A stretch of DNA of 64,000 nucleotides from Paenibacillus xylanexedens (lineage in GTDB: Bacteria > Bacillota > Bacilli > Paenibacillales > Paenibacillaceae). A model generated the notes under the pieces. The model did no database searches, was not told the origin of the DNA, and saw only the letters and a list, made by a program, of their open reading frames with translations. Numbering within the stretch: the stretch's first letter is position 1; each line of letters starts with the position of its first letter. The DNA lies in the NCBI RefSeq assembly GCF_007676705.1, contig NZ_VEBF01000001.1:1426001-1490000 (forward strand), in the 5' to 3' direction. Below, piece by piece: positions 36,357-45,160 of the stretch. Position numbers and translations under genes: made by a program.

Positions 36357-37473
36357 TCAATCTCCCAAATCCATCCGATCCAGCGGGCTTTGAATACGCT
36401 GGATATTTTTAGCACTAACATGCGTATAACGCTGAGTTGTTCGTGCACTCGTATGACCGAGTAGCTCCTGAATGTATCGTAGATCTGTCCCGTTTTCCAG
36501 CAAATGAGTGGCGAAGGAGTGTCTCAGAGCATGAATACTTACCTTTTTCTCAATTCCTGCACGTCGTCTTGCTTCTTCAAAAACCTTCTGCACGCTCCGC
36601 TCGGTAAGATGTCGATCAGAAGATTGCCCCGGAAACAGCCAACGATTTGGTCTATATTCAGCTATGCATTTTCTACACGATATCCCAGGCGAGATTTGAA
36701 AAAAGCGTCCTCCGATCCTTCTGACCCTTCCCCTGTCTTACAATGAGTGTCTGCCTTTCAATATCGAGATCGCTGCAACGCAGACGTACAACTTCACCTA
36801 CACGAAGCCCGGAAGAATAAGTCAGAAATAATATGGCCTTATGTTTAGGGTTGATTACGGATTAAAGTAATTGAGCAACTTCCTTTTCGGACAACACTCG
36901 CGGAAGCTTGGTCTGCTTCTTGGGACGAATATACTGGATATCCGTAGGATGATGGAGTACATGTTTGCAATAAAAGCGGAGCGCGCTAATCGTCTGATTC
37001 ACGCTTGAATGGGAAATCCCTCGCTCCAGCAAACCTAAACAATACATCTGAACATTGGAAGTAGTGACATCCGTATTTTTAAGGCGAAGGCTGCTCAGAA
37101 AACGCTCGACCTGATTACAATACGCTTTGATTGTTTTGCGGCTGTATCCTCGTAACTTTAGCGCCTTCTGTAACGGTTCTTTGCTCCATTGGTTGTTTCC
37201 CCTACTGACTTTCCATTGCTGCAGTTCTTCATTCTCAACCCACAACTCCGGGGTAATCTGAACTTCATCTGGATCAAACTGTCTCGTAAACTCCTGGATG
37301 GCCGCAAAAGTGTAGGGTATGATCCACATTTTCTGTTTGGGTTCCCACTTTCTGCACGTAATCTGGCGAATACGCTGAATGTATGCAGGGTTATATGGGA
37401 TATGAATGTGAAAGGACTCAGTGGAGCCTTTAGTTATGGTGATCTTTTCTTCGGTTGTAGTATCATCGTTCAT
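36357..37473 (-). pseudogene. Integron-type tyrosine recombinase, broken
   Basis: Start MNDDTTTEEK at 37473 with AAAGGAGA upstream. Order: an N-terminal extension of about 90 residues (HIHIPYNPAYIQRIR, CRKWEPKQKMWIIPY), a core-binding domain (LQKALKLRGYSRKTIKAYCNQ), then the catalytic domain with SSGLRVGEVVRL (first Arg), KGQKDR (Lys), [11 protein letters not shown] (HxxR), ELLGH and the nucleophile YTHVS, ending IQSPLD as in IntI/XerD. It is broken twice: an in-frame TAA at 36862-36864 and one extra base near 36673-36684. The IntI-specific insertion before HxLR is absent. Same orientation as the cassettes. Confidence 0.85.
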
Positions 37474-37668
37474 AGGAAACTCTCCTTTGTTTGAGTCTAT
37501 GTCTTTCTCCGCAATTTTGAAAAAGAAAAAAGGAAGGCCCTTCTTCATCCCATAGGGAATCAGACGACCTTCCGATGCTTTCGGAACATTTATGATGTTT
37601 AAAAGTAGAGATGAGCATAGCAAGTTTAATAGCACATCGCCACTCCATGTAACTTACCAAAGCATACA

Positions 37669-37980
37669 CTACTGATCAATTTGTCCTGATGGATAACAGT
37701 AGACGATTGAACCAGCTGGTGTTTTGTTTGGGGAGATCCCTTTTCCCAAACATATACCGATATTCTTCTTCCCAGCTATAGAATGGTTAATTTGAGTAGA
37801 AACAACTTCAAATACTTGCTCTTTCCCATCCGTTTTTTTGATGATAATCTGGTCACCGATCATCTCTTTGATTGTTGAAGGAAGTAGTTCATCCAACTCT
37901 TCATTGGCCCCCATAACGATGGTTCCGAATTCGGGTGTATCGAAGACTAAGCCAACGCCAAACAGCATTTTAGCTTCCAT
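37669..37980 (-). CDS. Hypothetical protein upstream of the integrase
   Basis: A 103-residue beta-rich protein starting MEAKMLFGVGLVF, AGGTGG 7 nt before the ATG. Not recognised. No attC follows it, so it is not part of the cassette array. Confidence 0.65.
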   Translation of the reverse strand: MEAKMLFGVGLVFDTPEFGTIVMGANEELDELLPSTIKEMIGDQIIIKKTDGKEQVFEVVSTQINHSIAGKKNIGICLGKGISPNKTPAGSIVYCYPSGQIDQ

Positions 37981-38110
37981 TCTGTGACCACCTTATCTCT
38001 GATCTATGAATAGTTCACCTTTGACATCTCTTACCCTGAGATCGGCATTACGAAGTCTAACCATGGCATCTATCAATAATGCTTAAGTTATCCATTTAGC
38101 TTCTGCCCTT

Positions 38111-38690
38111 CTAAACATACAAATGCCACCCCATAATAAAAACAGCCAATATGAAAGCCGAGATGCCAGACATGATGTACATCACCTTTTGCTTTTTGCT
38201 GTAACTGCTCTTCCGCAGTTTGTAAATAAGCAAGCCAAGATACGCCACTGCTAAAACAACATATAGTAGGTTAAACAATAAATTGATGCGCAACGAAGAA
38301 TAAGCAGGATAATTTGGAAACCTCAACTTCGTTTGTATGATGAAAAGATTAAGAAGGAGTGCCACACCTGTAAAGTTAATTGCAAGATGATATTTATTAA
38401 AATTGGTAGTAGGATTTCCTCGTTTATATAGTTTGTTAAGAAGCATCCGGATTACATAGCCGAGCAAAGCACATAAACTGAAAAGGGGGGCAAGCACAGC
38501 AGGAATAAGAGATATCTTAATCAAGTTTACCTTTACATTCGATACAGGCAAGTAATCAATGTAAGGAGTGACGGAAATTTTCTCAACAACACCATTATGC
38601 TCGACAACATTATAAGATTTTGCTAAATCAGCTTTTGTATATTTCGTTATATCAAGTGCCGTAAATAAATTAGTAATACTAGCGGCTGCC
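38111..38690 (-). pseudogene. C-terminal remnant of a beta-lactamase-family serine hydrolase
   Basis: The frame is open from about 38690 to the stop at 38111 (about 190 residues): ITNLFTALDITKYTKADLA, EKISVTPYIDYLPVS, then four membrane segments. This is the membrane tail of PbpE/YbbE-type serine hydrolases of Paenibacillus. The catalytic SxxK part is missing; the sequence is interrupted near 38690 where the transposase remnant begins. A TTG at 38551 could start only the membrane part. Confidence 0.65.
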
Positions 38691-38754
38691 CGTCGTGCGG
38701 ATTGAAAATATCCTCCCCCCTCCGAGGTAATTATATTAGAATTTACCTGGCTCG

Positions 38755-39085
38755 TTCAGGCGCCCCTTAGCGTGTCTACCAGGCCATTTCCCTAATTGGA
38801 AATCCGTCTACACCCGCTTTCGACGCTGGCAGAAAGCGGGCATTTGGGATGAAGTGTTAAAGCAGGTTTCCCTAGATCCTGACGAGGAAAGCGTGATGAT
38901 TGACGCTACGATTGTGCGAGTTCACCAGCATGGATCAGGCGCAAAAGGGGGCAAAGCAAGCGATCGGACGTTCCCGAGGTGGATTAAGCACGAAAATTCA
39001 TGCGGTAGTTGACGCGTTAGGGAATCCACTTCGCTACGACTTGACTGGAGGCGAAGCGCATGACTCCGTGTATAAAGGTAATGAC
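38755..39085 (+). pseudogene. IS5-family transposase remnant
   Basis: Two frames carry transposase pieces: GHFPNWKSVYTRFRRWQKAG to MIDATIVRVHQHGSGAKGGK, then, one frame over, AIGRSRGGLSTKIHAVVDAL and GNPLRYDLTGGEAHDS. The first DDE aspartate (MIDATI) is present but the reading frame is broken near 38945 and the C-terminal half is gone. No terminal repeats found. Confidence 0.8.
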
Positions 39086-39314
39086 AGATGCGATCGAATG
39101 CGTCTATGCCAAGGGACAGTTAATGGGAGAATTCAACAAAAGCTCTTCTCCAGCAATGATCTATCGTGCCTATATCTCTTTCTTTAATGGAGTGGGCTTA
39201 ACTCTTGGAGAAAGTATTATTCATCATCCCGAGTGGGAAAATCTGAAGGGGCATGCCTTTTATTTGTTCGCACCCATACAACCTAAAGAAAAAAAACTGG
39301 AGGAGTCTGAATGA
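39085..39314 (+). pseudogene. C-terminal piece of a TetR-like regulator
   Basis: The frame ending EWENLKGHAFYLFAPIQPKEKK reads like the ligand-binding half of a TetR-family regulator (AMIYRAYISFFNGVGLTLGES). No DNA-binding half remains; it adjoins the transposase remnant. Family assignment tentative. Confidence 0.45.
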
Positions 39315-39451
39315 GTCAAACATCATTACAACCCGATCTGACATTTAACGTTCGTGTAAAAAAAACGGAGCACATCGATACCGTCAACCATTACCCCACT
39401 GAATATTTCCAAAGAGTAGATCGCTTTCTGGATGAGTATGTAGGAAAATAA
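39311..39451 (+). pseudogene. Short coupled frame, likely a truncated gene
   Basis: A 46-residue frame whose ATG overlaps the TGA of the preceding frame (ATGA). The end HYPTEYFQRVDRFLDEYVGK looks like the C-terminus of an alpha/beta hydrolase, joined to an unrelated start, suggesting an internal deletion. Confidence 0.4.
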
Positions 39452-39690
39452 ATTCAATCCAAGAGAACCAACTAGTGAGGGAGCTTGTCCTGACGAAGTA
39501 ATGTGCTTATTCGCCATCCGTATGTCCTCTGAGTAAATCCGATGAGATTTTATGATCGACCATGGTATCACCTCCACAACTACAATGTACATCATATTAC
39601 CCCACAGTCGGTGTAATATTTTTATCATGATACCATTATTATTGTTTATATATTTGACGATTATTATCCTGTATGGGTCGGAATGTGAAG

Positions 39691-39731
39691 AAAATAAAAA
39701 ATAAGCCCACTAGACTTATCTAATGGGCTTT
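39691..39731 (-). terminator. Terminator of the nagA operon
   Basis: On the minus strand AGCCCATTAGA pairs with TCTAGTGGGCT around TAAG, followed by a T-rich run. The 39452-39690 stretch before it holds no supportable gene. Confidence 0.85.
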
Positions 39732-39758
39732 CGCTGTGGAATCGCAAATAATAGTGAT

Positions 39759-40901
39759 TTATAGAATTTGACCGCCCACCATCGTCCAGAGAACCTGAAA
39801 TTCATCATCCAATAGGACCAGGTCGGCATCGAAACCAGAGGAAATTTCCCCCTTTTGTTGAAATCCAAGAATATTGGCCGGCGTAGTTGAAGCCATCTGT
39901 ACGGCATCTATCAAGGGAATTCCGGTTTCGACAGTATAACGTAAGGCTTCATTCATGGTAACTGTACTGGAGGCCAGTGTTCCATCCTCCAGTCTTGCAA
40001 TGCCACCCGATACCGTGACATGATGGCCTCCAAATAGATAATTCCCATCGCCCATACCCATTGCTTGTAAAGCATCTGTGATCAAGACCATTCCTTCCGG
40101 TCCTTTCAGGTTATGTATCAGTCGAATAATAGCAGGATGCAGATGGACATTATCCACAATAGCTTGAAGACTTACATGTTTCTCTTCAAAAGCAGCCACG
40201 ATCAGACCCGGATCTCGATGATGGATCGGCCGCATGCCATTAAAACAATGCGTAACATGACTCGCACCTGATGTAAAGGCTTGTTTGGCTTCCTCATATG
40301 TGGCATCCGAATGAGCGATCGCTATAACTACTCCCTTTTCTTTCAAAAAGGAAATCAAGTCCATTCCTCCCGGCAGCTCGGGCGCAATAGTAACCATCTT
40401 AATGAGTGACCCTGCTTCCTGGAAAATGATCTTCATTTCTTCTATGTTGGGATGCCGCAAATACTTTTCATTCTGCATTCCTTTTCGCTTCGGGTTCAGA
40501 TACGGTCCCTCTAAGTGAATCCCTGCGATCTTTGCTCCCACTTCTTGTCCTATTACACGCTTGACACTACGAATCATTTCCAGAAGATCCTCCATCGTAG
40601 AACTAACAGATGTAGCCAGAAATGAGGTACACCCCGTTAAAGCACATTGGCGTGAAACTTCTTGAATACTCTCTTCAGTACCGTCCATCATATCAAAGCC
40701 ATTGGCACCGTGGATATGAACATCTATCATCCCAGGTACTAGCAAATGTCCTCTCCCATCAATCCGTTCATACTCTCCTTCTAGCGTAGGAAGATCACCT
40801 GTGTCTATCCTCATGATTTTCCCTTCAGAAATCCACACATTGGCTGATGGAACGATACGGTTGCGAAGTGCCATTTGTACATTATGCAAAATATAATACA
40901 T
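39759..40901 (-). CDS. nagA: N-acetylglucosamine-6-phosphate deacetylase
   Basis: A 380-residue amidohydrolase removing acetate from GlcNAc-6-P, a step in amino-sugar and peptidoglycan recycling. Metal motif IDVHIHGANG, then IHLEGPYLNPKRKGMQ (Glu ligand), IAHSDATYEEA and THCFNGM (His ligands), and the catalytic Asp in LITDALQAMG. Co-transcribed with the DeoR regulator 27 nt upstream. nagB is not in the window. Confidence 0.95.
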   Translation of the reverse strand: MYYILHNVQMALRNRIVPSANVWISEGKIMRIDTGDLPTLEGEYERIDGRGHLLVPGMIDVHIHGANGFDMMDGTEESIQEVSRQCALTGCTSFLATSVSSTMEDLLEMIRSVKRVIGQEVGAKIAGIHLEGPYLNPKRKGMQNEKYLRHPNIEEMKIIFQEAGSLIKMVTIAPELPGGMDLISFLKEKGVVIAIAHSDATYEEAKQAFTSGASHVTHCFNGMRPIHHRDPGLIVAAFEEKHVSLQAIVDNVHLHPAIIRLIHNLKGPEGMVLITDALQAMGMGDGNYLFGGHHVTVSGGIARLEDGTLASSTVTMNEALRYTVETGIPLIDAVQMASTTPANILGFQQKGEISSGFDADLVLLDDEFQVLWTMVGGQIL

Positions 40902-40927
40902 AAAAACCCTCCTCTTCCCTATGGTTA

Positions 40928-41713
40928 TCAGTCTTGCTTTCGAACCTCTTCATTTTCTTCCTGACACTCAATAACAGTGATGTTCTTCTGATCCAGAACT
41001 TCTCTGATCTCACTCGGGAGTTCCTGATTTGTGACTAAAATGTCAACGAAATCAAAGTCCAGCCGATGAATAGATTTGCCAATAAATTTTGTGTGATCGG
41101 CTACTACGATAACCTGATCAGATCTTCTGGCCATTTCTTTCTTTACCCGGGCATCTTCTTCATATGGATAATAGAGTCCATCAGACCGGATCGCCGATGC
41201 TCCAATGAAGGCTTTATCAGCACGAATTTCACTTAGTTTATCGATAATGGAAGAGCCATATAAAAAGCGGTGCTTTACATTCAAGTAACCACCGAGTATA
41301 TAGATTTGGAGATCCTCTCGATTGGACAAGATCCCTACGTTATCAATGGAGTGCGTGACCACCGTGCAATTTTTTGCGCTAATTTGTTCCGCTACAAATT
41401 GCACCGTGGTTGATACGTCTAAAATCACAGTCTCATGGTCTTGGATAAGTTTTGCCCCAAACTTCCCTATTTTTTTCTTACTCTCGGATTCATCAATCAA
41501 ACGATCCTGATAAGAGAGCATTTCTTTCTGTAACTCAGGTAACGATAGCCCCCCATGAGTTCGAATCACAACGCCTTCTTGTACTAATCTAACAATATCC
41601 CTTCGTGCAGTATCCCTTGATACTTCAAACAGCGTACATATATCTGTAACACTCATCGATTGGTGTTGTTTCAAGTATTCGAGTATTTTTAACAATCTTT
41701 CCTCTTGATACAC
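40928..41713 (-). CDS. DeoR-family sugar regulator
   Basis: A 261-residue repressor. The N-terminal HTH (MSVTDICTLFEVSRDTARRD) is followed by the sugar-phosphate-binding domain (GKFGAKLIQDHETVILDVST, DKAFIGASAI, VVADHTKFIGK). GTG start with AAAGGAGG upstream. Probably senses an amino-sugar phosphate and controls nagA. Most nag operons use a GntR-type NagR, so a DeoR here is a mild variation. Confidence 0.92.
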   Translation of the reverse strand: MYQEERLLKILEYLKQHQSMSVTDICTLFEVSRDTARRDIVRLVQEGVVIRTHGGLSLPELQKEMLSYQDRLIDESESKKKIGKFGAKLIQDHETVILDVSTTVQFVAEQISAKNCTVVTHSIDNVGILSNREDLQIYILGGYLNVKHRFLYGSSIIDKLSEIRADKAFIGASAIRSDGLYYPYEEDARVKKEMARRSDQVIVVADHTKFIGKSIHRLDFDFVDILVTNQELPSEIREVLDQKNITVIECQEENEEVRKQD

Positions 41714-41736
41714 AATACATGCACCTCCTTTAAGTA

Positions 41737-41765
41737 ATTATAAGCGTAATTTTGAGTGTTTGCAA
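41737..41765 (-). promoter_or_regulatory. Promoter of the deoR-nagA operon
   Basis: TTGCAA (41760-41765) and TATAAT (41737-41742) 17 bp apart on the minus strand. TTATAAG direct repeats at 41738 and 41769, and AGTTAGTGTAAGT further upstream, are candidate DeoR operator half-sites. Confidence 0.7.
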
Positions 41766-41819
41766 GTTATTATAAGTAAATGTTAAGTTAGTGTAAGTAT
41801 TTATTCCTGACCGTTCAAT

Positions 41820-41867
41820 AAAAAAAGACGTTAGCCAGATGAATTCACATCCGTTAACGTTTTTTTA
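41820..41867. terminator. Bidirectional terminator
   Basis: A-run, GACGTTAGCCAGATG, loop, CATCCGTTAACGT, then a T-run on both strands. It ends the frameshifted HEPN gene transcript on the minus strand and could stop plus-strand reads. Confidence 0.75.
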
Positions 41868-41893
41868 AGTTAAGATTTACTGCTAAGAAAAAA

Positions 41894-42371
41894 TTAAGGA
41901 ATGGATTTCGGAGCCATTTGCTTAACAAATTGACTTAAATCACTCAGATACTTGTCATCAAAAAGCGCTCTAGGAAAGAAAATGGCAATCAGAAGCAAAA
42001 GGATTTAAACCAAATTTATGTTTCAGTTTCTTTTCTAAAGCTTGCTCAGTTATTTTTTCTGGAAATTCCGATTCAGTTGTAACCCATTCTGGCTCATAGT
42101 GAGTAATTGCATTTCTAACTTGAATTAATAAATATACATCTTGATAAGGGCTAACTCCCTTTTTAAAAAGATTTTTATCAGCTAATGTAAGAGCGATTTG
42201 ATATTTCTCTAAAATACTGTATTTAGCTGTCTTTGGCAGACTGTATATGGTTAAAAGAAAAATCCTTTTTTCGCTGGCATAACAATAATCCCCTCCGGTT
42301 TCAAGTGTTTGAGTAACATGATCTCTTTTTTCACTGTCTACCATGAGGGGATAATACCAATGAGTTTTCAC
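41894..42371 (-). pseudogene. Frameshifted HEPN-like gene
   Basis: The main frame (133 residues, stop at 41970) ends GLNPFASDCHFLS. Shifting one base near 41980 opens another 27 residues (FFPRALFDDKYLSDLSQFV ... ), whose FFPxxxxDDKYLS matches NPFAxxxxxFFPDKCLS in the partial gene at 63813-64000. The main frame has RNAITH, the R-x4-H HEPN motif. So the gene is a full-length family member with one frameshift, or uses slippage. Confidence 0.7.
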
Positions 42372-42405
42372 CTCTATGACATTCCCCTTACACTCCCTTA
42401 TGGGC

Positions 42406-42477
42406 CTACTTTATTCCATCTTCGTCAGGCAGATCATACCGGATATTCAGATTGCAGTTATTTCGGGGGCAACCCAT
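42406..42477 (-). pseudogene. Fragment related to the gene at 45161-45469
   Basis: 23 residues with CNLNIRYDLPDE, identical to the N-terminal block of the 102-residue protein encoded at 45161-45469, after which the frame diverges and stops. A leftover of a duplicated gene. Confidence 0.6.
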
Positions 42478-42493
42478 CCTTTTACCATTAAGC

Positions 42494-43252
42494 CTACAAC
42501 TTTCTTGCTTTGATCACAAAAGTGACGGGAAACATCTTCGCTCTTTGGGTAAGATCATTGTCCTCGCCCTGCAGCCTCATGATTTCTTCGTCGGTTTCCT
42601 CCACCATCTGCTCGATTGCGAACCCGGCTTTTGCCAATGCATTGATGTAGGCGGACATCTTGCGGTCGGATAAAGTGAGTTCACCTTGGATAAACTCGGG
42701 AGCCACGGCGCACCAGGATTCATCAAAATAACTTTTGCTGAACACGAACTTTCCGTTCTCTTCGATGACGCATCTATGAATGGGATGAGACCAGCTGAAA
42801 ATGAAGATACAGTCTTTTTTGAGATAGGAAGCAATCCGGCTGAACGTTCCTTCGAGGTCGGTGGTCCAGCCTATCGCATAGATGGAGTAAACATAGTCAA
42901 AGTATTCCTTCGGTATACCGCATTCTTCTTCCATGGGTGAGCAGATCAGCCTCGCCGAAATTCCGCGCTCCGCCACGCGCTCCGCCAGATGCTGCCGTGC
43001 CTTCTCGATCTGCTGCGCGGATAAATCGATGCCCCATAGTTCAGCTGCCTGCCGCTCACCTTGATACTGCAAGGATTGACCGTTTCCACAGCCGATCTCC
43101 AGTACCTTTGTCCCAGAGACATCTCCAAATAGACGGTATTTCGCTTCCGAGACAAACGCTCCGTACAGAGGAAGCACGATCGCGCCTAAAAACTCATTTC
43201 CTCTTGTATCCCAATAGGAACGATTAATGTGATGAATCTTGTCCGTATTGAT
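42494..43252 (-). CDS. Class I SAM-dependent methyltransferase
   Basis: Motif I VLEIGCGNGQS, motif II acidic WGIDLSAQQ and post-motif FDYVYSIYAIGWTTDLEG. The conserved N-terminus (NTDKIHHINRSYWDTRG) extends to a GGAGG site 8 nt before codon ATC at 43252-43250, where an ATG is expected. So either ATC is used, or the start was lost and translation begins at GTG 43177, dropping 25 residues. Substrate unknown. Confidence 0.8.
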   Translation of the reverse strand: MNTDKIHHINRSYWDTRGNEFLGAIVLPLYGAFVSEAKYRLFGDVSGTKVLEIGCGNGQSLQYQGERQAAELWGIDLSAQQIEKARQHLAERVAERGISARLICSPMEEECGIPKEYFDYVYSIYAIGWTTDLEGTFSRIASYLKKDCIFIFSWSHPIHRCVIEENGKFVFSKSYFDESWCAVAPEFIQGELTLSDRKMSAYINALAKAGFAIEQMVEETDEEIMRLQGEDNDLTQRAKMFPVTFVIKARKL

Positions 43253-43301
43253 CGCAATAACCTCCGTCAGCGTAAAGCAGTATTTCTATAAACCCTTCAT
43301 T

Positions 43302-44219
43302 CTATCTTACCGTTATTGCCACATTTCCTTTCTTGCGCCCGGTATCCACATATCTGTGGGCCTCCGCAATTTCATCAAGAGCATAGGTTCGATCGATGAT
43401 CGGTTTTAGTTTGTTTTCCTCGATCAACTCTTTGAGAAAGAGTAAATCGGCTACTTCCATTTTCGGAAGTCGACTGTTGTTTAGAAAGACACCATTTGGC
43501 GTTAGGATTTTTTGGCATTGTGAGGGTTTGGCTTTTATTACGGCATCATAAACAATATCGTATTTGGTTTCTGAGGCTGTAAAGTCTTCTTCGGTATAAT
43601 CGATTAGTTTATCTGCTCCTATAGATTCTACCAATCCAAAATTACTTTTACTGCACACCGCTGTGACTTCTGCCCCATAGTATTTCGCAAGTTGAATTGC
43701 ATACGTCCCAAGACTGCCGGATGCTCCATTGATCAAAATTTTCTGACCTGGCTTTATTTTTGCTTTTTGCAAATTTTTCAAAGCTGTAAGCCCTCCCGAT
43801 GGAACGACCGCAGCTTCTTCGTAGGATAAATGGTTGGGCTTTATTGCAACCATTCCTTTTTTTTCACCGGTTCCGTTTTTCACTTTTTCAGGTAAACAAA
43901 TGTATTCGGCATAACCCCCACAAAACCCTGTAAGCCCAAAGACCTTGTCTCCTTCCTTAAAGGATTGTACGTTTTTCCCTACCGACTCAATCACACCGGA
44001 TATTTCCAGGCCAAGTATTAAATTTTTCCTGGGCTTGAGCATGCCGAATACAAGTCTCACCAAGAATGGATCAGCTCTTCGAATACGGGTATCACCAATA
44101 TGTGCAGTGGCTGCAAAAACTTTAATTAAAACCTCATGGTCTTTCGGTTTAGGCTTTTCCATCTCTTTCATCTGTAGCACTTCTGGCGGTCCGTAATTTG
44201 TGCAAATCACAGCTTTCAT
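43302..44219 (-). CDS. Zinc-free MDR-type alcohol dehydrogenase/quinone reductase
   Basis: A 305-residue NADPH oxidoreductase. GroES-like N-domain, then the Rossmann motif INGASGSLGTYAIQLAKYYGAEVTAV with AASGS-like NADPH binding; no catalytic zinc cysteines. ATG at 44219 with AGGAGGG. Typical of quinone/enone reductases. Confidence 0.9.
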   Translation of the reverse strand: MKAVICTNYGPPEVLQMKEMEKPKPKDHEVLIKVFAATAHIGDTRIRRADPFLVRLVFGMLKPRKNLILGLEISGVIESVGKNVQSFKEGDKVFGLTGFCGGYAEYICLPEKVKNGTGEKKGMVAIKPNHLSYEEAAVVPSGGLTALKNLQKAKIKPGQKILINGASGSLGTYAIQLAKYYGAEVTAVCSKSNFGLVESIGADKLIDYTEEDFTASETKYDIVYDAVIKAKPSQCQKILTPNGVFLNNSRLPKMEVADLLFLKELIEENKLKPIIDRTYALDEIAEAHRYVDTGRKKGNVAITVR

Positions 44220-44305
44220 ATGAACCCTCCTATTTCTTAGTGTTTCACTGCCTGGTTCCATGATCGTTGTTAATACATCTGCAGTCCATACAATTGAGCC
44301 TGTTT

Positions 44306-44578
44306 TTACCGTTCGAATTTGTTTTTGATTGATGCCGACTTCAATTTATATTCTGCAGGTCCTACTTTTAATGCTTTGGTCTGATAAATGGATGGATGTA
44401 TTGAATCGTGTTTTCCAAATGGAACAGGATCTATTTCGATTGTTTGAAGCCAGCTTACACTGTTTTTAAGATCTTCATAACTAAGTCGAAATGCTAGATT
44501 TCTGAGGTATGGATGATAAGACGTTTTATATTCTTCTCCCCCAATCTTGTCGGTTTCAGATAACTTATCTGTATTCAC
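44306..44578 (-). CDS. Hypothetical protein starting inside a half attC
   Basis: A 90-residue frame whose first codons (GTG-AAT-ACA) belong to the L box of the partial attC at 44555-44583. Later residues (SYEDLKNSVSWLQTIEIDPVPFG) look protein-like. No ribosome binding site seen for an internal start. Probably a cassette gene remnant. Confidence 0.45.
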   Translation of the reverse strand: MNTDKLSETDKIGGEEYKTSYHPYLRNLAFRLSYEDLKNSVSWLQTIEIDPVPFGKHDSIHPSIYQTKALKVGPAEYKLKSASIKNKFER

Positions 44579-44583
44579 AAACC
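44555..44583 (-). repeat. Half of an attC site
   Basis: TTCAGATAAC, a 7-nt spacer and TATTCAC followed by AAACCC match the left (R'/L') half of the array sites. The other half is replaced by an unrelated hairpin. Confidence 0.7.
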
Positions 44584-44593
44584 CTTAGTCACG

Positions 44594-44636
44594 ACAACAA
44601 CCCACCTATGGCGGTCAACATTGGGTGGGTTGTTAT
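44594..44636 (-). terminator. Hairpin replacing the rest of the attC
   Basis: ACAACCCACC / GGTGGGTTGT arms with an 18-nt loop lie downstream of the SRPBCC gene on the minus strand. T-run weak, so termination is probable rather than certain. Confidence 0.5.
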
Positions 44637-44659
44637 ATTGGAATAACTTTTTTATTCTG

Positions 44660-45139
44660 TTAACCTTCCATATTAAATGCTTCACTATAGATTTCACGCA
44701 GCTTAGTGGAGTTATCATGCCACTGAATGGTTGTACCATTGATAATTCGAACCAATACATCCAGACATCTATGCCATCCTGCAGCGGTATTCACTGCCCA
44801 TGAATTATCGTTAAACGTATGGGTAAAGATCATTCGACAACCTTTATCTTCTGCCTGCAATGAAATGTTAATCAGATCATCAACTTCACGGAAACCAAAT
44901 ACATATGGCTTTTCTAACTCTGTAATGGTCCCCTCATATGTCGTTCCTTCACCATCATCGAAGGCAATCTTGCCACCAAGTCTGAGATCCATCTCTCCTG
45001 TTGCGAAAGGATACCATTGGGCGAAGGAACTAGGCTTCGTGATCATAAGGAAAACATCTTCTGGATTATGATGAAGAAATCGTTCAAACCTCAAAGCATA
45101 ACGACCGTTTGACTCATGTAATGTACCATATTCACTCAT
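44660..45139 (-). CDS. SRPBCC (AHSA1-like) domain protein
   Basis: A 159-residue START-like fold: FERFLHHNPEDVFLMITKPSSFAQWYPF at the start, a beta sheet, and the closing helix GWHRCLDVLVRIINGT. Binds hydrophobic ligands. AAGGAGGATCTC precedes two ATGs; the second (45139) has the better spacing. Confidence 0.87.
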   Translation of the reverse strand: MSEYGTLHESNGRYALRFERFLHHNPEDVFLMITKPSSFAQWYPFATGEMDLRLGGKIAFDDGEGTTYEGTITELEKPYVFGFREVDDLINISLQAEDKGCRMIFTHTFNDNSWAVNTAAGWHRCLDVLVRIINGTTIQWHDNSTKLREIYSEAFNMEG

Positions 45140-45160
45140 CATGAGATCCTCCTTATTTCA

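Noticed and set aside
39326..39628. 100-residue minus-strand reading frame
   Set aside because: It overlaps the protein-like plus-strand frame at 39311-39451, has no ribosome binding site and no recognisable features.
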